DNA from: Oscillospiraceae bacterium
Lineage (GTDB): Bacteria > Bacillota > Clostridia > Oscillospirales > Oscillospiraceae
Assembly: GCA_009781855.1 (NCBI GenBank)
Contig: WQUY01000004.1
Span: 1-60,128, forward strand
Direction: 5' to 3'
Length of the DNA: 60,128 nucleotides
Shown here: positions 7,186 through 14,331 of the stretch, in pieces
Position numbering within the stretch: position 1 is the first letter of the stretch
How the letters are laid out: each line of letters begins with the position of its first letter
Notes under the pieces: generated by a model
What the model saw: only the letters and a program-made list of their open reading frames with translations
What the model was told of the DNA's origin: nothing
Databases searched by the model: none
Translations under genes and position numbers: made by a program

Positions 7186-9522
7186 CTATGCAAGCTCTAA
7201 AAGTGCCCGCTTTATCAGAGTCTTTAGAATCTGGACTTTATACTTTGTTGATTCAAACGGAGTTGCATCACGCACTGCTGCTTCCCCAACTTGTCCCGCA
7301 AGCTTTTCATCCAGCGTCTTTCCGCGCAAAACCTGCTCTGCCTCCATTGCTCTGAGTGGATGCGGTGCGACTGCACCAAGGCTTATCCTGGGCTCTGAGC
7401 CGGTTACAATGGCAAAGTTTATGATAGGAAAGTCAATCGACTTACGCAGCGCCATTTTTTTAAAAACGCTTTTTGCTCCGTCCGGGAGCGCAGGTATTAT
7501 TATTTCAGTTATTATTTCATCAAACCCAAGTGTTGTGCTTGTCATTACTCCTGCATTAAAAAAGTCCTCGGCATTTATTGTGCGCTCATGAGTCACAATT
7601 TGCGCATTTAATGCAATTAGTGCAGGTGCTATATCGGATGGACTCACAGCATAACAACCGCAGTTGAGGCAACGTTTGGCTTCCTTTTCCGCCTCCTGAA
7701 CGCCCGGAGTCTGGGAATCCTCTGTTTCAAGTGTCCGCTTATTGATATCAAGCTCCCGAAGTTTAAGGGAGGTTGTACATGTTATACCGTTTGCATCTAC
7801 TGTTACGGACGCACATCCGCCCGGATTATCTTGCTGCGTAGAAATTCCAAGGTGCAGACAAAGTCCGTCCGCAGCTTTTTTTCCATTGCTCACTGCCGAT
7901 ACAACGGTGGCAGGCCCTGTTGTTGCGTCTCCCGCTGCGAAAACACCGGGTCTTGATGTCCTTTGTGAGTCCGCATCTACATCAATCAAACCCCGTTCAT
8001 TGAGTTGAAGATGATACTTATCTCCTAAAAATGACAAGTCTACGCGCTGTCCTATGGCTAAAAGAATATTCTGTGCGCTTACTACCAACTGTTCATTTTC
8101 GTCATATTGGGGGTTAAACGTTCCATCGTCACCAACCACCGAGACACACCGCTTGAGTTCCATGCCATTTAATACGCCATTGTTTTCAATGACCTTTGAC
8201 GGCCCCCAAGATGGCATTATGACAATCCCCTCTGCTTCAGCACGCGCTATTTCCTCTGAGCTTGCCGGCATACGTTCCCGTGGCTCTACACATGCCAAAG
8301 TAACTTTTCTCGCACCCAGACGTTTTGCCGTGACCGCAACATCCATTGCCACGTTGCCTCCGCCAACTACGAGAACTTCTTCGCCCACCTTGCCGTCCAT
8401 CCACTTGCGAACCTCTACCAAGAAATCCAAACCAAAAACAGTCAGCTCTTCTCCGGAGATCCCCACAATAGGTCTCTTCCACGCTCCTGTTGCGTAGCAA
8501 ACACCGTCATATTCCTTTTCCAGCTTTTCCGGAGTAATTCCATTGGCAAAATCGTGTCCGAGAACAAACTCAATGCCCATATTCTCGAGTATGGATATAA
8601 TTTTCTCTACGATGTCTTTAGGAAGCCTATATGCCGGAATCGCATATCTGAGCATTCCTCCTGCACAATCCATGCGCTCATAAACTGTTACCTTGTTTCC
8701 GGCACGGCGCAGGAAATATGCGGCGGTCAGTCCGGCAGGCCCTGAGCCCACTACAGCAACTGATTTGTTTGTTTCCTTTGTGGGTTTTTTATAGAATTTG
8801 TCGCTGTTTTCAAGTATATAATCCCCAAGTGCACGTTCCACGCCTCCGGTGAGTACGCCCTCGTCAGTCTGGTGACGGTTGCAAGCGGATTGACAGAAAT
8901 GAGCACAGACTCGCCCGGTAATCATTGGGAAAGGGTGGGCGCTTAGAAATATCTCGGCGGCCTTATCCCAATTGTCTTTTCTGATTTCCTCAAGATATGC
9001 AGGAATGTTTGTTCCCGCAGGACATTGCGACATACATGGCGTGTCTGCACATCGGCTTCCGCCAAAGATTGAATGATATCGGTTGTCGCCTAAAATGGCA
9101 AAACATTCTTCACCGCCTTTTCTGATACAATTAAAGCGGTTATCCGCTTTCCTAAAATACCAACAGCGCGGAAGTTGTGCCAAGTTTCCCCCTATTGTCG
9201 CCATATTCCTGATATGCGGAGTTGCGACACTTCCGGCAGCCTGAGAAAGTGCGGAGTATTTTTCTTTTATTACCGGATGTTCTGATATGGCAGAGAGTTT
9301 TGTCAGCGAGCCTATTCTCAACAGGCTCTGCTCCTGCTTGACATAATCAAGGTTTTTGATTGCTTTAAGGTTTACGACTTTATCAGGATAGATTGGAAGC
9401 AGGTTATCTTTAAGCGTTCCTAAAAGGTCGGTACCTCCCGCAATTGCCTTAGCGTTACCGCTTGATAACTGAACCGATGCCTCATGCACGGTTTGAGCAT
9501 TGGCATGACTAAAAGGTCTCAT
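7186..9522 (-). CDS. Molybdenum-hydroxylase FAD subunit interrupted by a GltD-like oxidoreductase module
   Basis: The 778-aa protein combines two flavoprotein types. Residues 1-158 are a CoxM/HcrB-like FAD domain (AGGTDLLG at 28-35, TIGGNLAQ at 109-116) with cysteines C120, C132, C140 and C158, spaced like the [4Fe-4S] loop of the 4-hydroxybenzoyl-CoA reductase beta subunit. Residues ~158-620 are a full GltD/NfnB-like unit: Cys-rich N-part (C163, C167, C206, C210, C214), FAD Rossmann motif VVGSGPAG (258-264), NAD(P) motif VVGGGN (385-390) and FAAGDATTG (528-536). The Xdh-type fold resumes at SPSDIAPALIAL and ends with the CO-dehydrogenase flavoprotein C-terminal domain (~680-778). Its start overlaps the stop of the [2Fe-2S] gene (TGATGA). 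It probably exchanges electrons between NAD(P)H and the molybdenum enzyme. Electron bifurcation is conceivable but unproven. Confidence 0.87.
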   Translation of the reverse strand: MRPFSHANAQTVHEASVQLSSGNAKAIAGGTDLLGTLKDNLLPIYPDKVVNLKAIKNLDYVKQEQSLLRIGSLTKLSAISEHPVIKEKYSALSQAAGSVATPHIRNMATIGGNLAQLPRCWYFRKADNRFNCIRKGGEECFAILGDNRYHSIFGGSRCADTPCMSQCPAGTNIPAYLEEIRKDNWDKAAEIFLSAHPFPMITGRVCAHFCQSACNRHQTDEGVLTGGVERALGDYILENSDKFYKKPTKETNKSVAVVGSGPAGLTAAYFLRRAGNKVTVYERMDCAGGMLRYAIPAYRLPKDIVEKIISILENMGIEFVLGHDFANGITPEKLEKEYDGVCYATGAWKRPIVGISGEELTVFGLDFLVEVRKWMDGKVGEEVLVVGGGNVAMDVAVTAKRLGARKVTLACVEPRERMPASSEEIARAEAEGIVIMPSWGPSKVIENNGVLNGMELKRCVSVVGDDGTFNPQYDENEQLVVSAQNILLAIGQRVDLSFLGDKYHLQLNERGLIDVDADSQRTSRPGVFAAGDATTGPATVVSAVSNGKKAADGLCLHLGISTQQDNPGGCASVTVDANGITCTTSLKLRELDINKRTLETEDSQTPGVQEAEKEAKRCLNCGCYAVSPSDIAPALIALNAQIVTHERTINAEDFFNAGVMTSTTLGFDEIITEIIIPALPDGAKSVFKKMALRKSIDFPIINFAIVTGSEPRISLGAVAPHPLRAMEAEQVLRGKTLDEKLAGQVGEAAVRDATPFESTKYKVQILKTLIKRALLELA

Positions 9523-10175
9523 CAGGCGGCTCCTCCTTTAGCTTGACTGTCTTCTGCAATTTTTAACGCCGCCTCGACAATTGCTGTGGCATGACGAGGA
9601 TATGTTCCGCAAATACAAATATTCCCCGCCAGAGCTTCATTACATTCTTCTATAGTGGGATTTGGATTCCGGTCGAGAAGAGCCTTTGCGGTTACCAGAA
9701 AGCCTGGTGTGCAGTACCCGCATTGCATAGCATCCCATCTGCAATAAGCATCAACGAGAGGCTTCCACGTTGCATCAGCGGCAATACCCTCAACGGTCAG
9801 GATATCTTTACCATGACATTCTACAACTAAAGTGGTACATGAGAGCGCCGGACTGCCGTCTATGATGACCGTGCATGAGCCGCAGACACCTTTGTCACAC
9901 ATATGCTTAGCGCCGGTGAGACCCAGCTTAAACTGCAACGCGCGTTGCAAGCTCCAATGCTGAGGCACCAAAAGCTCGGTGTGCCTGCCGTTTAGAGTCA
10001 GTGCGACCATCATGGGAGGAATGTCTTCCTGATGACACTCATCATAATGTCTGCGCAAGCTATCGTAGCTTGCTGATGCTTTCTTGCAAATTGGACAGCG
10101 AAATTCCTCAACTACGTCGGGAATAGCATCTATAAGACCCCGCGCTGCCGCTCTTGTTGACTCTTGTGTATACAT
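9522..10175 (-). CDS. [2Fe-2S] subunit of Xdh/Cox-type molybdenum hydroxylase with N-terminal C2H2-like zinc finger
   Basis: Residues ~55-210 form the small iron-sulfur subunit that relays electrons from the molybdenum site: plant-ferredoxin cluster ligands C93, C98, C101, C113 and helical-domain ligands C152, C155, C187, C189. The family is usually about 160 aa; this protein (217 aa) has a ~50-residue N-terminal extension with C27-x2-C30-x12-H43-x4-H48, the exact spacing of a classical C2H2 zinc finger. The start is ATG 10175 with GAGGG nine bases upstream. The gene overlaps the FAD-subunit gene by one base, so the two are translationally coupled. The finger could bind a metal, nucleic acid or a protein partner; its role is unknown. 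Confidence 0.9.
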   Translation of the reverse strand: MYTQESTRAAARGLIDAIPDVVEEFRCPICKKASASYDSLRRHYDECHQEDIPPMMVALTLNGRHTELLVPQHWSLQRALQFKLGLTGAKHMCDKGVCGSCTVIIDGSPALSCTTLVVECHGKDILTVEGIAADATWKPLVDAYCRWDAMQCGYCTPGFLVTAKALLDRNPNPTIEECNEALAGNICICGTYPRHATAIVEAALKIAEDSQAKGGAA

Positions 10176-10206
10176 ACATGCGCCCTCTTCATTATATTTA
10201 TAAATC

Positions 10207-12270
10207 TTACTTTTTCAGTTTTGGGTCAAATGCATCACGAAGTCCGTCTCCAAGCAAGTTAAATGCCATAACAGTCAGCATGATAAACAAACCCGGGAAA
10301 ATGGTAAGCCACGGAGCTGTTCGCAACCACTCTCTGCCCGTTGATACCAGTGCCCCCCACTCGGGATTTGGAACCGGGATACCAAAGCCAAGAAATGACA
10401 GCCCGGCAGAGATAAGGATTGCCATACCTAAGCTTGCTGTAAATGTAATCATTATCGGAGCAAGACCATTAGGCAATACCTGTGTATAGAGTATTCTAAA
10501 GTTAGACAATCCGATTGCCTTTGCTGCCTCCACAAACTCATTGCCCTTTAAGGTGAGTATGGAAGCTCTTGATATTCGGATAAATACCGGTATTGCCGAC
10601 ACTCCAATCGCAATGATCAAGTTCGGAACAGAGCGTCCCAGCGTTGTTATTATGACCATGCCCAAGAGTATTCCGGGTATCGAAGCCAGAGCATCAGAGA
10701 ATCTCATAATGATTTCATCTGCTACACTTCCCTCAAAAAACGCAGATATTGAACCTAGGAAAACGCCTCCAAGTGCTGCAATTGCTGTAGCACCAATACC
10801 TATCGGCAAGGAAAATCTCGTAGCATATACAACCCTGTAAAACAAATTACGACCCATGTGGTCAGACCCGAATAAAAACTCAAAACTAGGCGGTGAGTTT
10901 CGGTATGCAACATTAGTGCTTGTAACCATGTCAAATGGCATACGCAAAGCGACCACGAATAGTATTAACATAACAGCCAGAATGATCATTCCGGTCAAGG
11001 CACCCGGATTTTTCAACAAATGGCGGAATACTTCGGCTCCGCGGCTGCGTTTCTTATGCTTTTTGATGACAGAGCCAACAGTGTCGGCTGTGTAGGATTG
11101 TTCGTGTACAAAGTCTGCCGCTGTCCGCGTCGCAAAGGAAACAAAGTGTTCCTCTGTTTTCTTTATCGGTTGCGCAAACGCTTCCGTAGCGGTGTGCGCT
11201 TGCTCAGCTTTAGTGGGTGTGTCAGATAGCCGCTCCGTCATAATCGGTTCCGATGCTTTTACCGCGCTTGTATTAGCTTCCGGAACGCTTTGAGCTGCCG
11301 CGATTGCTACAGCCTCCGCTTTTTTCTTTTTTCTTCCGGATTTTGTATATTGAGCTCTGATTCTAGGGTCAATAAATGCATAAGCAAGGTCAACCATAAG
11401 CAATATCAGAACATATAAAACAGTCGTTAATATAACAGCGCCCGTCGTAGATGTAACATCGCGAGCTGCAACGGATTCTACAATAAAACGACCTACGCCG
11501 GGCCAAGCAAAAACAGCTTCAATAACAGCAGTTCCCGAAACTGCGATTGCCACACTCACGCCGACAGTTGTTACAATCGGAATAAGTGCGTTGCCCAGAG
11601 CATGTTTTCTGATTACGGCATGCTCAGATACGCCTTTTGCTCGCGCTGTGCGCAGATAATCGGCCTTTAACACTTCAAGCATACTGGAGCGGGTCTGTCT
11701 GGTACATGCCGCCAAGAGTGTCATTGAGGCAACTACTGCGGGAAGTACAACACTGCGTAACCCATGATTGAATCCGCCTGCCGGAAACCATCCGAGAACA
11801 TCCGAAAATAATAGCATCATCAACACACCGAGCCAAAATCCTGGCATGGACATACCAATCATTGTAAAACCGGTAGTTATATTATCCGAAACTTTACCCG
11901 AACGTCTTGCGGCAAATATGCCCAAGGGTATGGCTATGGAAACGCCTATTATAACTGTAAAGAATGCCAAAATAAGTGTGTTCGGAAGTCTTGTTATAAA
12001 GTTTTCCCAAACACTTATTCCGCTGAAATCGCCCACGCCCAAGTCACCTTGAACTAAGCGGAACATATATCTGCCATATCTCACTAAGAGGGGGTCATCC
12101 AGACCCATCTCGGCCCTGAGTGCGGCTATTTCTTCCATGGACATGTTACCTAAATCTAAGCCTGAAATAGCATCCCCGGGCGCTAAATCCATAAGGGTGA
12201 ACACGATGAAAGAAACCAGGATAATGACAGGAATAAGCAGCAAGAGTCTTCTCAAAATATAGCGAATCAA
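10207..12270 (-). CDS. Fused DppB-DppC-type ABC transporter permease
   Basis: The 687-aa product contains two complete oligopeptide/nickel-type permeases in one chain. Residues ~1-310 are DppB-like (RYILRRLLLLIPV start, EAA loop DYLRTARAKGVSE, WPGVGRFIVE). Residues ~310-425 are a charged, low-complexity, Ala/Lys/Glu-rich linker. Residues ~425-687 are DppC-like (FGSDHMGRNLF, EAA loop FVEAAKAIGLSN, FLGFGIPVPNPEWG). DppB and DppC are normally separate genes. It lies downstream of a solute-binding protein gene and 31 bp upstream of the [2Fe-2S] gene, tying uptake to the redox enzymes. No DppD/DppF ATPase gene occurs in the window, so the ATPases must come from elsewhere. Confidence 0.9.
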   Translation of the reverse strand: MIRYILRRLLLLIPVIILVSFIVFTLMDLAPGDAISGLDLGNMSMEEIAALRAEMGLDDPLLVRYGRYMFRLVQGDLGVGDFSGISVWENFITRLPNTLILAFFTVIIGVSIAIPLGIFAARRSGKVSDNITTGFTMIGMSMPGFWLGVLMMLLFSDVLGWFPAGGFNHGLRSVVLPAVVASMTLLAACTRQTRSSMLEVLKADYLRTARAKGVSEHAVIRKHALGNALIPIVTTVGVSVAIAVSGTAVIEAVFAWPGVGRFIVESVAARDVTSTTGAVILTTVLYVLILLMVDLAYAFIDPRIRAQYTKSGRKKKKAEAVAIAAAQSVPEANTSAVKASEPIMTERLSDTPTKAEQAHTATEAFAQPIKKTEEHFVSFATRTAADFVHEQSYTADTVGSVIKKHKKRSRGAEVFRHLLKNPGALTGMIILAVMLILFVVALRMPFDMVTSTNVAYRNSPPSFEFLFGSDHMGRNLFYRVVYATRFSLPIGIGATAIAALGGVFLGSISAFFEGSVADEIIMRFSDALASIPGILLGMVIITTLGRSVPNLIIAIGVSAIPVFIRISRASILTLKGNEFVEAAKAIGLSNFRILYTQVLPNGLAPIMITFTASLGMAILISAGLSFLGFGIPVPNPEWGALVSTGREWLRTAPWLTIFPGLFIMLTVMAFNLLGDGLRDAFDPKLKK

Positions 12271-12331
12271 GGTTTATCCTCCTAGATTAACCAACATAAC
12301 ACAAAGCATAGTTTTGCTTGCGTTTTCCCAT

Positions 12332-12369
12332 ACACAGCGACCGAGGCGTAAGGCCTCATGCCGCTGTGT
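12332..12369 (-). promoter_or_regulatory. Hairpin between solute-binding protein and permease genes
   Basis: ACACAGCG (12332-12339) pairs with CGCTGTGT (12362-12369), with an inner GAGGC/GCCTC stem. The structure lies 45-80 nt past the solute-binding protein stop. Hairpins here commonly protect the abundant upstream mRNA or cause partial termination, so the binding protein is made in excess over the permease. There is no T-run. Confidence 0.5.
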
Positions 12370-12414
12370 AATTGGGTTATATTTATTACTTTACGATGTA
12401 TCCGTGCGTTACGT

Positions 12415-14085
12415 TTATGGTCTGAGTGACTCAGGGGTGTCATTGAGATCCCAGAATATGCCCCTAAGGTGGTAGCGGAATGTATCGCCCCATAGGTGCA
12501 GGCCACCGATACCATTAACTGTTGTGATTCCCAAAGTGCCATGCCAAAGCGACAACGCTGTTACATCTTCCCAGAAGAACTCTTGGATATCATAGGCTAT
12601 TTGTCTTTGAATATCAACATTAGGCTCCGATGCCAAGGCACGGATTAATTCGTTGAGATGTTCATTGTTTACATTCAGTCTGTTGTTACCAACGCCGGGA
12701 TAGAATACACCTGTCATAGAACCTACAGCCGATGGGCCGAAGCCAAGTGCGAACAGAAGCATTTGACGTTCTGAGTCAGTGCTATACAGAAACGCGCTAA
12801 CCAGACCCGGAATATCCATAACTTCAACTCTAATGTTGATTCCAACGTCTGCAAGCTGCGCTTGAATCATTTCTGCGGCTCTGATTTGTGTCGGACCCGC
12901 TGTAGCAATCTCAAGTTCCTCGCCATTATATACCGACATCGCCAGATATTCTCTTGCGCGGTCTTGGTTAAATTCCCAAGCCGGAATGTCATTTCTGCGG
13001 TAAGGTGTACGCAGTCCCCACAGTGTGCCATCCCAAAGCGGCACTGCCCAGTTGCCATTTGCAACCATTGCAATGTCAGGAAGATACAGCGCATGAGCAA
13101 CAGCTCTTCTGAAATAGTGGTCTCTCATGATGTCATCACCCTGAGAATTAAATCCAAGCGGCACAGGGAATGCAAGGAGGTCTTCGATGACTGTAAAGTC
13201 GTCCATAGCAACAAATCTGTCAAGTTCATCAGCAGATAGCTCGAAGCTCACTTGCATATCACCGGCTTGCAGCATAACCGCACGTGCAGCAATTTCCGGA
13301 ATCGCCCAGAAAGTTATGCTGCGTGTAGGTGCCGGCTCACCCCAGAAATCGTCAAATCTTTCGAGTGTGATAGACTCTGTTGATATAAAGTCAGTGACTC
13401 TGAATGGGCCTGTTCCGACCGCTGCCCACATGGGATTGTCAGGATCTTCTCTGTATGATCTTTCGTTGAGAATCGGAGTCGCCCAATGTGAGACCATGAA
13501 CAAGAAGTCAACGTCCGGTGCCTCAAGAGTCATTTCGATGGTGTATCTATCAATCGCTACAACTTCTTCAACCACACGCCATCTCGCAAACGCAGTTCCG
13601 GCAGGGTTTTCTTTTGCTATATTGATTGTAAATAAAACGCACTCTGAGGTGAATTCATCGCCATTATGCCAAACAACGCCTTCACGCAGGTTGAATCTGA
13701 TGGTCTGGAAGTCGTCAGTTTCCCAGCTAACGGCCAAACCCGGAACATAGTCGCCCGGCCCCATTATCTCAACAAGCCTGTCATGCACAAGATTGTACAC
13801 CCAAGCTGTCGGAACTGTGCCGCCTGCGGGAAGGTTCGGGTTTACTACTGTAACGGTAGATGTGTCTTTGATGATGTTTATGTGCTCCGCAAGATTTGCA
13901 CCTTCTTCTGGACCTGTTGCTTCAACAGTTAGTCCCGCATCGCCTCCGGCGGCGGGAGGGGGGGTGGGAGTTGCGGGTGTTTGAGCCTGTGTGTCTCCCG
14001 GTGCCGGAGCTTCCGGGGTGCTGCACGCTGCAACAAGCGCAAGGGCCATTACGCACACCAATACTAAACTTATTACTTTCTTCAT
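12415..14085 (-). CDS. ABC transporter solute-binding lipoprotein, family 5 (peptide/nickel type)
   Basis: The 556-aa protein starts with a lipoprotein signal (MKKVISLVLV, lipobox LVAAC, Cys21) followed by a Pro/Ala/Thr-rich tether. The body fits the SBP_bac_5 family: PTAWVYNLVHDRLVE, LAVSWETDDFQTIRFNLREG, VVWHNGDEFTSECVLF, VGTGPFRVTDF and a C-terminal catch domain. Family members bind peptides, nickel chelates, opines and varied organic compounds. It is the first gene of the minus-strand run with the fused permease, and has a near-consensus promoter at 14131-14159. Given the neighbouring redox genes, the ligand may be the cluster's substrate rather than a peptide. It is anchored outside the cytoplasmic membrane. 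Confidence 0.92.
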   Translation of the reverse strand: MKKVISLVLVCVMALALVAACSTPEAPAPGDTQAQTPATPTPPPAAGGDAGLTVEATGPEEGANLAEHINIIKDTSTVTVVNPNLPAGGTVPTAWVYNLVHDRLVEIMGPGDYVPGLAVSWETDDFQTIRFNLREGVVWHNGDEFTSECVLFTINIAKENPAGTAFARWRVVEEVVAIDRYTIEMTLEAPDVDFLFMVSHWATPILNERSYREDPDNPMWAAVGTGPFRVTDFISTESITLERFDDFWGEPAPTRSITFWAIPEIAARAVMLQAGDMQVSFELSADELDRFVAMDDFTVIEDLLAFPVPLGFNSQGDDIMRDHYFRRAVAHALYLPDIAMVANGNWAVPLWDGTLWGLRTPYRRNDIPAWEFNQDRAREYLAMSVYNGEELEIATAGPTQIRAAEMIQAQLADVGINIRVEVMDIPGLVSAFLYSTDSERQMLLFALGFGPSAVGSMTGVFYPGVGNNRLNVNNEHLNELIRALASEPNVDIQRQIAYDIQEFFWEDVTALSLWHGTLGITTVNGIGGLHLWGDTFRYHLRGIFWDLNDTPESLRP

Positions 14086-14108
14086 TCATGTTCCTCCAAA
14101 TTAAACTT

Positions 14109-14124
14109 ATTGTTAATGAACAAT
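14109..14124. promoter_or_regulatory. Inverted repeat ATTGTT-AATG-AACAAT in SBP leader
   Basis: Six-base perfect arms around four bases lie at the predicted transcript start of the solute-binding protein gene. It could be an operator or a short leader hairpin. Confidence 0.3.
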
Positions 14125-14130
14125 GGCAGT

Positions 14131-14159
14131 ATTATATACACTACCTACAAACCAGTCAA
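14131..14159 (-). promoter_or_regulatory. Sigma-A-type promoter for solute-binding protein operon
   Basis: On the minus strand TTGACT (14159-14154), 17 bp, TATAAT (14136-14131), about 45 bp upstream of the ATG at 14085. Confidence 0.8.
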
Positions 14160-14244
14160 TACAATTGTTAACAAATTATGCAGAATTGTCAAATATTATT
14201 AGCAAAGTATTAGCATATCATTACGCAGTTATAAAATAAAATTG

Positions 14245-14273
14245 TTGAAAAACCTTTTAAATCAACATATAAT
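14245..14273 (+). promoter_or_regulatory. Sigma-A-type promoter for the BaiCD-like flavoenzyme
   Basis: TTGAAA (14245-14250), 17 bp, TATAAT (14268-14273), 58 bp upstream of the ATG at 14332. The 246-bp divergent region therefore contains two back-to-back strong promoters. Confidence 0.8.
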
Positions 14274-14331
14274 AGGCGTCAAATAGGCATCAAGATTAAA
14301 TAAATAATTTAAGGGAAAGGAAAAAATCTCA

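Noticed and set aside
7186-9522. Glutamate synthase small subunit
   Set aside because: The central part has GltD motifs, but the chain begins and ends with CoxM-type FAD domains and lies next to a [2Fe-2S] subunit, so it is a molybdenum-enzyme subunit rather than GltD.
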